DNA from: Bacteroidota bacterium
GTDB lineage: Bacteria > Bacteroidota > Bacteroidia > AKYH767-A > 2013-40CM-41-45
Length of the DNA stretch: 64,000 nucleotides
Direction of reading: 5' to 3'
NCBI GenBank assembly: GCA_004295015.1
Contig: SHNE01000055.1
Span: forward strand, 1-64,000
Shown here: in pieces, positions 9,850 to 17,654 of the stretch
How the letters are laid out: each line of letters opens with the position of its first letter
Position numbering within the stretch: the stretch's first letter is position 1
Position numbers and translations under genes: made by a program
Notes under the pieces: model-generated
What the model was told of the DNA's origin: nothing
What the model saw: the letters and a program-made list of their open reading frames with translations, nothing else
Databases searched by the model: none

Positions 9850-10164
9850 ATGGAAGATAAGGTCAATATGGATTCGCTTGTTACTATACTCCGTTCAATT
9901 GAAAGTGAAGGCTATAAAAGCCAGTTTAAAGCTACGGATCATGGCCTTAAATCACTAAGTACTTTTAAAATCTTCCAGCCTGACGAAGTAAAAATCAAAC
10001 ATTTTTTTCGTTTCGAAGGGGAGTCGGATCCGGAAGACAGTGCAATCGTTTTTGCGATTGAAACGAAGGATGGAGAAAGGGGAACACTTATTGATAGTTT
10101 CGGTCCTTATAGCGAACCTTTGATTGACCGTTTTATTGAGAAAGTAAAGGAAATACAAAAGTAG
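9850..10164 (+). CDS. Small conserved Bacteroidota protein
   Basis: Acidic cytoplasmic protein of 104 residues. The layout is an N-terminal helix with RSIESEGY, a middle strand region, the motif HFFRFEGESDPEDSAIVFAI, then GERGTLIDSFGPYSEPL. This pattern belongs to a family of about 100-residue proteins common in Bacteroidota that databases often label 'phosphoribosylpyrophosphate synthetase'. The label is not credible: there is no PRPP-binding motif and the protein is about a third the size of the true enzyme. Function unknown. A promoter-like TTG-N19-TACTTTTA sits 36 bases upstream, and the gene appears monocistronic. Confidence 0.78.
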   Translation: MEDKVNMDSLVTILRSIESEGYKSQFKATDHGLKSLSTFKIFQPDEVKIKHFFRFEGESDPEDSAIVFAIETKDGERGTLIDSFGPYSEPLIDRFIEKVKEIQK

Positions 10165-10476
10165 CTTTGTCTTTTCCCTACACAAAAACCAATAATTTAA
10201 ATTTTATACTGTGTACATCATGATTTAAACAGGTGTACGAGTACCCTACCCTCCTTTCAAGGCCCCGTTCGAATCAATAAGCTTGAAAAGCCTTTACCAT
10301 GGCGGCTTATAGCAATATGCTGTTTTCTTAAATTTCTTTCGTTTTTCAAGTAAAAATCAACTTCGTCCGTTTCCGGCTTGAATTTCATCCGCCAAAAAAA
10401 CACCTTTGCTACGTTTATTTTCCATTTGAATGAAATTTATGCAAATGTTTTTTATATTTACTAAAAGCCTGTGAAT
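10165..10476. other. Intergenic region without supported gene
   Basis: These 312 bases lie between the small conserved protein and the LamG protein. No frame with family resemblance was found. Near the right end TATATTTA (10453-10460) is a one-mismatch -7 box, with TTG at 10426-10428, but the 24-base spacing is longer than usual. No terminator hairpin was seen. Confidence 0.4.
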
Positions 10477-11691
10477 ATGAAATACCTATTTACCCTTCTT
10501 TTATTTTTTGTTGCAAGCTTCGCACAGGGCAATGCATGTGATCCAAATACTCATAGTTTGTTCTTTAACGGTTCTAATTCATATGTAGAATTCGGAGCTG
10601 ATAACGACCTAAACATCTCTAACAAAATAACTGTTGAAGCCTGGGTAAAAGCATACTCCTGGGGCATTTCTCCCGTAAGCAATTCTATTGTTTGTAAACA
10701 TGGGTGGACATTGGGCGAAAAGGGATTTGTATTAAGAGCCGGGGGAGATGGACAACTCTCCTTTACTATTGCAGGATTAAAATCCAACGGTACCAATGAA
10801 TCCTGGAAGGAAGTTCTGAGTCCTGTTGGTGCTTTGCAACTCAATACCTGGTATCATGTTGCCGGAACTTTTGACGGCAGTAAGCTACGCCTGTATATTA
10901 ACGGTAATCAAGTGGCCACTAAAAGTTATAATGGAAGAATTGATCCTTCAGTAGATTACAATCTGAAAATTGGAAGAATAGCAGATGAAGGTGCTGCAAG
11001 TGGTCGGTATTGGAACGGACTCATTGATGAGGTTCGTATTTGGAAAGATAATAGGTCTGCATCCGAAATCAGCAACAACTATAATGAGCACATTAACCCC
11101 TCTTCGGTAAATGATTTGGTTGGCTATTGGAGATTTAATGATGGAACAGGTACCGACGCTACAGACAGAGGGGTCGGTCTCAATCAAGGAATATTAAAAA
11201 ATGCAAGCTGGAATACAGACGTACCATTCAGCAATGGAATTACACGACCATCCATTAGTGCTATTGGAAGTTCCCTGGCCAGCAGTTCTCTTTATGGAAA
11301 TCAATGGAACCTGAACGGAGTTCCCATTTCCGGAGAAAACGGAATATTGTTTACCCCACAGCAAGGCGGTGAATATTCAGTTACCGTAAACTATGGATTC
11401 GGTTGTTCAGCCACTTCACAACCATTTACATTCGCAATTACTGCTCTCGAAGAAAACACATTGTCTTCACAAATAAAATATTTTCAAAGTGATGGAGTCA
11501 TCTATTTTACTATTATGCCTTCGGTTTCAGCCAATGCAAAATTACAGATAATGGATCTCAAGGGAAGAGTCATACTACTAGCCAATAAGATACCGGATCA
11601 AATTGATATGCGAGCTTTTGCCAAAGGAATTTATATCCTGCATATTCAATCCGACAATCGTTTTTTCAGCTCTAAGCTTTCTCTGCAGTGA
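10477..11691 (+). CDS. T9SS-sorted LamG-domain protein
   Basis: Secreted protein of about 404 residues. The ATG at 10477 is preferred to a GTG two codons earlier, and a signal peptide follows. Residues about 20-220 form a LamG/concanavalin A-like jelly-roll: LFFNGSNSYVEFG at the start, then ITVEAWVKA, NTWYHVAGTFDGSKLRLYIN, NGLIDEVRIW and LVGYWRFNDGTG. Such domains usually bind glycans or proteins. A short Ig-like stretch (about 255-320) and a degenerate T9SS sorting domain follow, the latter lacking the YPNP opening but ending GIYILHIQS. It is predicted to be a surface binding protein; no catalytic domain is present. Confidence 0.85.
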   Translation: MKYLFTLLLFFVASFAQGNACDPNTHSLFFNGSNSYVEFGADNDLNISNKITVEAWVKAYSWGISPVSNSIVCKHGWTLGEKGFVLRAGGDGQLSFTIAGLKSNGTNESWKEVLSPVGALQLNTWYHVAGTFDGSKLRLYINGNQVATKSYNGRIDPSVDYNLKIGRIADEGAASGRYWNGLIDEVRIWKDNRSASEISNNYNEHINPSSVNDLVGYWRFNDGTGTDATDRGVGLNQGILKNASWNTDVPFSNGITRPSISAIGSSLASSSLYGNQWNLNGVPISGENGILFTPQQGGEYSVTVNYGFGCSATSQPFTFAITALEENTLSSQIKYFQSDGVIYFTIMPSVSANAKLQIMDLKGRVILLANKIPDQIDMRAFAKGIYILHIQSDNRFFSSKLSLQ

Positions 11692-11975
11692 TAGTAGGTG
11701 AATCAGCTCAATTAACATCTGAGCCTTGCCTTTGATTAAAGATCAATTAATATCAAATTTATAGATATTTCAACAAGCCGGATGGTCTGAGTCATATTGA
11801 TAATTTCATTTCTCTTACCGAACCAAAACTTCAACAGTAAAATCCGGAATACATTCTTCTATCCGTAAGAATTGAAAAGAGCAGATCATTTTGTCTATTT
11901 GTATTACAAAGCGAAGTGACCCATACTCCGGTTCGAAATTCTTCCCTATCCAAATACTATTCCTACATTTATAAA

Positions 11976-13181
11976 ATGAAACATCTTTTTCTTTGTTGCT
12001 TTGTTATCATAGCGATCACCTCCACTGCACAGAATAAATTACAAGAAGGTATGTGGCATGCAGATCTGAAGATAAACGACACCACACTACTGCCATTTGT
12101 ATTTGAAGTGTTTGATGGTCATCTGGAAATTATCAATGCTGATGAACGTATTCGGGTGGATGAAATTATTTATTCAGGAGATTCTGTATTCATACAAATG
12201 CCGGTATATGAAACTGCAATTCATTGTAAATTAAATCCCGGCATCCTTGAAGGAAATTATATCAACCCTGCCAGGACGACGAATTCAATTATCCCTTTCA
12301 AAGCCATACATGGAATGGGCTGGCGATTCTCAGACCGGCCCGAAAAAACGACACATAACATTTCGGGTCGATGGCATGTGAGTTGGGAGAATGAGGAGGG
12401 CGAAGATAAAATGGCTATAGGAATTTTTAAACAAGAAGGAAACCATTTAACAGGAACCTTCCTTACACCAACCGGCGACTACCGATTTCTTGAAGGTGAA
12501 GTTGGAGGTTCTCATGTTCATCTGTCTTCATTCGATGCATCACATGCCTATCTTTTTAATGCACAAATTCAGAAAGATGGGACTATGGAGGGAAATTATT
12601 TCTCAGGATCTCATTGGCATGACAGATGGAAAGCCTGGAGGAGCGATGATGCCGAATTAATTGACCCGGAATCAATGACCTACCTAAAACCAGGTTATGA
12701 ACGAATACATTTTTCCTTACCCGATGAAAATGGAGATACGATTTCACTTAGTGATTCAGAATACCGGAATAAAGTCGTTATTATTCAACTGATGGGTACA
12801 TGGTGTTCAAATTGTCTGGATGAAACTAAATTTCTTGTCGAGCTTTCAAAGAAATATCAGAACGCCCCACTAAAAATAATTGCACTGGATTTTGAAAAAA
12901 TAACAGATCCCTTTCGGATAAAAAATAACATCAGAAGAATAAAGGACAGGCTTCAGGTAAACTATCCAATTGTATATGCCGGAAGCTCAAAAAAGGAAGA
13001 GGCAGTAAAAAGCTTACCAATGCTAAACAGGATAGCAGCTTTCCCTACAACCATTGTAGTAGATAAAAAAGGGACTGTGCGAAAAATCTATACCGGATTC
13101 AGCGGCCCGGCGACTGGACAGGCGTATTTAGACTTTACCGAATCTTTTTCCGCCTTTCTTGAAAATTTACTCAGGGAGTAA
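11976..13181 (+). CDS. Secreted thioredoxin-fold (TlpA/ResA-like) protein
   Basis: Exported protein of about 401 residues. The start at 11976 gives a signal peptide ending STAQ; the longer frame lacks this. The N-terminal part (20-235) appears to hold two related beta-rich units, each starting with G-x-W-H (GMWHADL and GRWHVSW). The C-terminal 160 residues form a TlpA/AhpC-type thioredoxin domain with active site WCSNC and the cis-proline stretch AFPTTIVVD. It is likely a periplasmic thiol-disulfide reductase. It converges directly on the SCO1-like gene, with the two stop codons touching at 13181/13182. A link with copper-enzyme maturation is possible but only positional. Confidence 0.85.
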   Translation: MKHLFLCCFVIIAITSTAQNKLQEGMWHADLKINDTTLLPFVFEVFDGHLEIINADERIRVDEIIYSGDSVFIQMPVYETAIHCKLNPGILEGNYINPARTTNSIIPFKAIHGMGWRFSDRPEKTTHNISGRWHVSWENEEGEDKMAIGIFKQEGNHLTGTFLTPTGDYRFLEGEVGGSHVHLSSFDASHAYLFNAQIQKDGTMEGNYFSGSHWHDRWKAWRSDDAELIDPESMTYLKPGYERIHFSLPDENGDTISLSDSEYRNKVVIIQLMGTWCSNCLDETKFLVELSKKYQNAPLKIIALDFEKITDPFRIKNNIRRIKDRLQVNYPIVYAGSSKKEEAVKSLPMLNRIAAFPTTIVVDKKGTVRKIYTGFSGPATGQAYLDFTESFSAFLENLLRE

Positions 13182-13802
13182 CTATCGAAGAAGCTTAGTG
13201 ATTGCTTCTATCGCATTTGAGGGGTCTGCTCCAAGGCCGTCAACTTTCGCACGAATGACTCCATCCTTGTCTAAGACAGAAATAATATTCGAATGTGCAA
13301 AGTTGCCGTCACTTTGTTTTTCATATTTAATATCCAACAAAACTGATAACATCCTTACCATGGATTCATCTCCGTGTAAAAGCCTCCAGTTTGCTCCCAG
13401 CTTTTCTTTGGTTTTGAATTCTTTTAAGCGCTCCGGACTATCTCTTTCTACATCAAAAGAAACCAACAAAAAATCTACCTGATCTTTCTTATTGTCCGGA
13501 ATTCGTTCTTCAATAATTTTCATATCTGCCACTAAACGCGGACAAGCATATTCGCAATGAGAAAATATCATGGAGACAATTTGAATTTTCCCTTTTAGCT
13601 GCTCCAGCTCAAGTGTCTGTTTATCTTCTGTTACCCATTCTCCTGACAGCTGATATAAAGATTCTCCGCTGTAAGTTGATGACTCAGTGCTCAGACTGTC
13701 ACTTGGTTTACAACATTCCTTTTCATCTTCCTTCTTATCTCCATTGCATCCGATGAATACCAACAAAAATATCAATCCCAATAAACCGCTAAACTTTTTC
13801 AT
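13182..13802 (-). CDS. SCO1/SenC-family copper chaperone lipoprotein
   Basis: Lipoprotein of 206 residues: signal peptide with lipobox ending in Cys19 (FIGC), a Cys-Cys near 30-31, and a SCO1/SenC domain from about 50. The copper-binding/redox CxxxC is C83-EYA-C87 and the partner histidine is H170 in FAHSN. SCO proteins deliver copper to cytochrome oxidase CuA and in some bacteria to other copper enzymes. It is the last gene of the nirK operon; its start overlaps the end of the upstream gene by 4 bases (ATGA), so translation is coupled. A role in loading or protecting the copper nitrite reductase is the natural inference. Confidence 0.93.
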   Translation of the reverse strand: MKKFSGLLGLIFLLVFIGCNGDKKEDEKECCKPSDSLSTESSTYSGESLYQLSGEWVTEDKQTLELEQLKGKIQIVSMIFSHCEYACPRLVADMKIIEERIPDNKKDQVDFLLVSFDVERDSPERLKEFKTKEKLGANWRLLHGDESMVRMLSVLLDIKYEKQSDGNFAHSNIISVLDKDGVIRAKVDGLGADPSNAIEAITKLLR

Positions 13803-14635
13803 TTATTTTTTGAATTAAAAACATTCAGATCCCTTGCACAACGGAATCCAAGATTCTGTATACAGTAATTTCCCTTGAGGCTTCCTCTAAAACCAAAACG
13901 CATGTAGGCGGCATAGTCCTCCTTATCAACTGTACCGAACGATCCCGAAGCGCAAAATAAATTACGTTCAATCTCATCACTGCTTCTGGAATCTCCTCCG
14001 GACACATAGCTGTTAAAATCAGAAGTCCATTCCCATATCAATCCATGCATATCATTTACTCTAAAAATATTTTCAAAGGCAGAACCTACAGAGGGAACTA
14101 TTTTACGGTTGGGTTTTGCATACCATGAAAGTATAATATCAATCACTTTGGTGGTATCCTTCTTGTCCTTTTTCAAAACCTCCTGTGATGCTGCATACTC
14201 CCATTCAGAGGTACTTGGCAATCTGTTCCCTGCCCACCGGCAATAGGCATTGGCGGCAAACCAGGATACATTTACTACAGGACTATTGAACAATGCTTCA
14301 TCGCCTATGACCAAATCTCCTGCCCAATGCTTTAGATAATTAACATCCGCAAAAAGTTTTGAAACTTTAGATCTTGACCATTTCGGATTTTCTTTAACGA
14401 ATTCTAAAAATTGCTGATTCGTGACAGCATATTTATTGAGACTAAATTCATCAACTGAAATTACATTCCCTGTTTCTTTCTTTTCATAAAAGGACTGAAA
14501 CTTCCCACCCGGGATTTTTATCAATTGCTGATTTGTAATTTCCTTATTGGCAGATTCTACACTCTTTTGTCCATTAGAAGGAAAAGAGTGTAGAATCACC
14601 AGTAAAAAAAGGATTGCGCATCTATTCATTATCAA
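13799..14635 (-). CDS. Formylglycine-generating-enzyme-like protein, no catalytic Cys
   Basis: Exported protein of 278 residues with an N-terminal signal peptide and an FGE-sulfatase (SUMF1/EgtB/PvdO) fold. Visible blocks are IPGGKF, FSLNKYAVTNQQFLEFV, VSWFAANAYCRWAGNRLPS, EWEYAAS, GLIWEWTSDFNS and the final NLGFRCARD. True formylglycine-generating enzymes carry a catalytic cysteine pair just after the RGGS-like strand; here that region reads CASGSFGTVDKEDYAAYMRF and lacks the pair. It is probably not a sulfatase-maturing enzyme. The gene lies 3 bases after nirK and overlaps the SCO1 gene by 4 bases. Genes like this are often seen beside nirK in Bacteroidota, suggesting a role in nitrite reductase function or assembly; that is inference. 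Confidence 0.85.
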   Translation of the reverse strand: MIMNRCAILFLLVILHSFPSNGQKSVESANKEITNQQLIKIPGGKFQSFYEKKETGNVISVDEFSLNKYAVTNQQFLEFVKENPKWSRSKVSKLFADVNYLKHWAGDLVIGDEALFNSPVVNVSWFAANAYCRWAGNRLPSTSEWEYAASQEVLKKDKKDTTKVIDIILSWYAKPNRKIVPSVGSAFENIFRVNDMHGLIWEWTSDFNSYVSGGDSRSSDEIERNLFCASGSFGTVDKEDYAAYMRFGFRGSLKGNYCIQNLGFRCARDLNVFNSKNK

Positions 14636-14638
14636 TTT

Positions 14639-16123
14639 TTAATGCCCGATGTCTCCGGTGCGTACTTTAGCAACGTCGGCTGCGTTAACCATTCCGTCAA
14701 GTTTAGAGAAATTTGCTCTTACATAGGTTAATATATTCGCAACTTCGTCATCTGTTAACTGTAGAGCCGGCATCACGCCATTGAACTCTTTTCCATTTAC
14801 TTTAATTGGACCACTCAATCCTTTGAGTATAATTCCAATTCCTTTATCGACACGATTTGCAAGATAATCAGATTTAACAAGTGGAGGAAAAGCACCCGGT
14901 ACACCAACTCCGTCTTTCATATGACAAGCTGAACAATTTGTTTCATAGGATGTTTTTCCCAATGCCAGACGTTCTTCTTTAGTTCTTTCTGCCACTGCCA
15001 CTTTGGGTGCAGCTTCAGAAATATGTTGTATGGCTGAACCTTCGGGCAGGTATACATCATCTCTTTGTTTCCCTGAATAAACTGTTTTGTTCTCGTCTCC
15101 GGTAACGTTAATTTGCGCCAAGGCTCCTTTATTAAATGTACGGAAAATTGCGTGGTCAACAATATTCAACATCCCCGGTGCTTCACATTTGAATTCAACA
15201 ATTGCAGATCCTCCCGGAGGAACCAAGGTTGTTTGAACATTGTAGTTTAATAAATCACCACCCTCTACATATACCTTGTCGAATATCTCTCCAATGACAT
15301 GAAAGGCTGAAGTTAAGTTCGGCCCGCCATTACCGACGTATAAGCGAACTGTTTCTCCAACTTTAACCTGCATGGCATTGTCGCCGGCGTTCGCTCCCAC
15401 CGAACCATTGAACACTACATAATCAGCTTCTTCACGAAGAGCTTTATCCATGTCGAAATCCTGAAGACCCGGCTCACCGAATTTTCCGCGTGTATAAAAA
15501 TCTCCCTGCACAACATAAAACTCTTTGTCAACTTTAGGTAAGCCTTGCGGCGGTTCCACCAAAATCAAACCATACATACCATTCGCAATATGCATTCCAA
15601 CAGGTGCAGTTGCACAGTGGTAAATGAAAAGACCAACATTGAGTGCCTTAAACGAAAATACGGAAGTGTGTCCGGGTGCCGTAAGTGATGCCGCAGCTCC
15701 TCCTCCGGGTCCGGTCACTGCATGTAAGTCAATATTGTGTGGCATTTTGTTATCCGGATGATTGCTCAAATGAAACTCCACTTCATCGCCCGCCTTTATC
15801 CTGATAAATTTGCCCGGTACCTGACCGCCAAATGTCCAGAAGGTATACTCTACACCATCAGCCATTCGACCCGTACGTTCAATTACTTCCAGGTGAACTT
15901 TGACTTTTCTTGGAGAAGAATACTCCAATGGTTTAGGTACATAGGGAGCATCTGTTAACTCCGCTTCAACATCTCCTGCTGCCTTAGTATTAATTATATC
16001 ATCCGGGTGAATACTTTTATTTTTATCTTCTGCATTGTTACATGCTGAAAATAAAAATGCAGAGAATAAATAAAGCAATACCATCAGTGATATAGCTTTT
16101 AATTTTTGAAATTTTGTTTTCAT
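14639..16123 (-). CDS. nirK: Copper nitrite reductase with fused cytochrome c
   Basis: Reduces nitrite to nitric oxide in the periplasm. The 494-residue lipoprotein has a lipobox Cys28, two cupredoxin domains (about 65-345) and a C-terminal c-type cytochrome (about 380-475). Copper ligands are all visible: type 1 copper H129, C170, H178 and M183 (HCATAPVGMHIANGM); type 2 copper H134, H169 and H324; catalytic D132 and H275. The heme site is C397-SA-C400-H401, with M451 as likely distal ligand. The fused cytochrome probably feeds electrons directly to the type 1 copper. It sits between the porin gene (16 bases upstream) and the FGE-like and SCO1 genes, all on the same strand. No FNR-type operator was recognised upstream of the operon. 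Confidence 0.96.
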   Translation of the reverse strand: MKTKFQKLKAISLMVLLYLFSAFLFSACNNAEDKNKSIHPDDIINTKAAGDVEAELTDAPYVPKPLEYSSPRKVKVHLEVIERTGRMADGVEYTFWTFGGQVPGKFIRIKAGDEVEFHLSNHPDNKMPHNIDLHAVTGPGGGAAASLTAPGHTSVFSFKALNVGLFIYHCATAPVGMHIANGMYGLILVEPPQGLPKVDKEFYVVQGDFYTRGKFGEPGLQDFDMDKALREEADYVVFNGSVGANAGDNAMQVKVGETVRLYVGNGGPNLTSAFHVIGEIFDKVYVEGGDLLNYNVQTTLVPPGGSAIVEFKCEAPGMLNIVDHAIFRTFNKGALAQINVTGDENKTVYSGKQRDDVYLPEGSAIQHISEAAPKVAVAERTKEERLALGKTSYETNCSACHMKDGVGVPGAFPPLVKSDYLANRVDKGIGIILKGLSGPIKVNGKEFNGVMPALQLTDDEVANILTYVRANFSKLDGMVNAADVAKVRTGDIGH

Positions 16124-16139
16124 AGTTGTGTGATTATAT

Positions 16140-17411
16140 TTATTTAATAAATTCGGGTTTAACGGTAATCATAAAATAGGCCCAATTATTTGTTTTGCCT
16201 GTATCGCCTCCCTTTAATAGTTCCAGTGTCGAGTTTCCAAACATTTGAGAGTATCCTAGTTTAAAATTTATTGTCCTGGATGGAACGTAGCCTAAGGATA
16301 AATCCACTTCTGTTCCCAGTGCACTTGGCATTGACTGGTATTTGCCATTATTCGAAAGTTCTTCCACGTCTAATACTTCAGCTGCAGCCATAAAATAATG
16401 TGGCTCGAGATAAACGAAGAATTTTTTCTTCTGATACTTTATCCGAAGATAAACATCTTGTAATCCTACTCCACCGTGTGAGCTTCCTGCATAAAAATAG
16501 TCCATATATCCACTGAACTTATGTCCTGTTCCATATAATGGAGTAAAACTATGTAGCTTCTCTCTATACGCCGAGGTGCTGTCCGTTTGACTTTGTCCAC
16601 TTAGAAACTCATAACCTGCAGCCAGTGAAATTTCCGGATTGATTTTATACATGAATTCTATTCCTGCCAAAAATGCATTGAGTTGCTTCTTTGTAACACC
16701 ATCGTCACCACTTTGATAGTAGCCCTTAAGCATCGTCCAGGACTTATCAGCATTGTACTCAAAGTGAACTCCGCTAACCTGATTGTATCTGATTGAAGTG
16801 TTGCTCACCGGTGACTGAATGCCATTGTTTACAAATAGAAAGCTGGCATCTACCTTATTAATTTTTTTGTTCAACCATAGGTATTGCATTGCCTTATAGC
16901 TATTCGTAACAGTGTAAAGTGTAGTAGTTAACTGCTCCTTGTTCTGGTTGAATGCTAATCCCGTATGAATTGTCCAGGTACTATCGCTAAACTTTAAAAG
17001 TAATAAATCATGACTACGGCCCTGAGAATTCCAATCTGAGTTTCCAAATATCCGATGATCATTATAAACTAATTGCTGTCGACCCGCCTTCAGTGAAAAC
17101 TTCTTTGTCATGTTGTATTCAAACCATGCTTCACTTACTGAAAACAAACCATCGCTCAAATTCTGTTGACTTTGGCTTCCCCAAACACGGATGTCCTGAA
17201 GAGAAATCCCGACTTTTAAATCATCTTTAGTATACAAAGCATTCAAACGAGTTCGTTGCGTTACAAACATCGCCGGATCAGAGCTGCTATCAACAGGAGA
17301 CTTATAACCATCCCTGTATTCTAATCGAGGTCGTAATTCCCCGTTCAGTTGAAATTGAGCATTACTTATAAAGCAAAAGAGCACTAAACTGATGGTGATA
17401 AACGCTTTCAT
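16140..17411 (-). CDS. Outer-membrane beta-barrel porin, alginate-export type
   Basis: Outer-membrane protein of about 423 residues. The start at 17411 gives a signal peptide ending SNAQ; a longer frame to 17480 only adds non-signal residues, and 17426 is a possible alternative. After the signal, the protein consists of alternating amphipathic strands with many aromatic ends and the block GELRPRLEYRDGY, followed by SLKAGRQQLVYNDHRIFG, which resembles the Alginate_exp family of anion-selective barrels. It lies 16 bases before nirK on the same strand and is probably the first gene of that operon, so a role in nitrite/nitrate passage or in membrane support of respiration is conceivable. Substrate not established. 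Confidence 0.82.
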   Translation of the reverse strand: MKAFITISLVLFCFISNAQFQLNGELRPRLEYRDGYKSPVDSSSDPAMFVTQRTRLNALYTKDDLKVGISLQDIRVWGSQSQQNLSDGLFSVSEAWFEYNMTKKFSLKAGRQQLVYNDHRIFGNSDWNSQGRSHDLLLLKFSDSTWTIHTGLAFNQNKEQLTTTLYTVTNSYKAMQYLWLNKKINKVDASFLFVNNGIQSPVSNTSIRYNQVSGVHFEYNADKSWTMLKGYYQSGDDGVTKKQLNAFLAGIEFMYKINPEISLAAGYEFLSGQSQTDSTSAYREKLHSFTPLYGTGHKFSGYMDYFYAGSSHGGVGLQDVYLRIKYQKKKFFVYLEPHYFMAAAEVLDVEELSNNGKYQSMPSALGTEVDLSLGYVPSRTINFKLGYSQMFGNSTLELLKGGDTGKTNNWAYFMITVKPEFIK

Positions 17412-17654
17412 AAAAATCTTTGTCATGGAATTGTCCGCTAAATTAGGCCATGTACAATCTAATAACATGATGAAAATCATACGCCGAACAATTATTTACG
17501 ATGCTCAAATAACTTAGCAATTGGCTTATAAAAACAACTCAAATAACTCCCGACATAACCGAAATTTTCAATGGATCAAAAGATGCTAAAGACCAGACGC
17601 TAAGTGGCTTAGGTAATAAACAAGCCTCTCTTTAATATATCTATAATTCCAAAA

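Noticed and set aside
17565..17590. Possible FNR-like operator upstream of the nirK operon
   Set aside because: The sequence around GGATCAAAAG is not a TTGAT-N4-ATCAA palindrome; no half-site symmetry.
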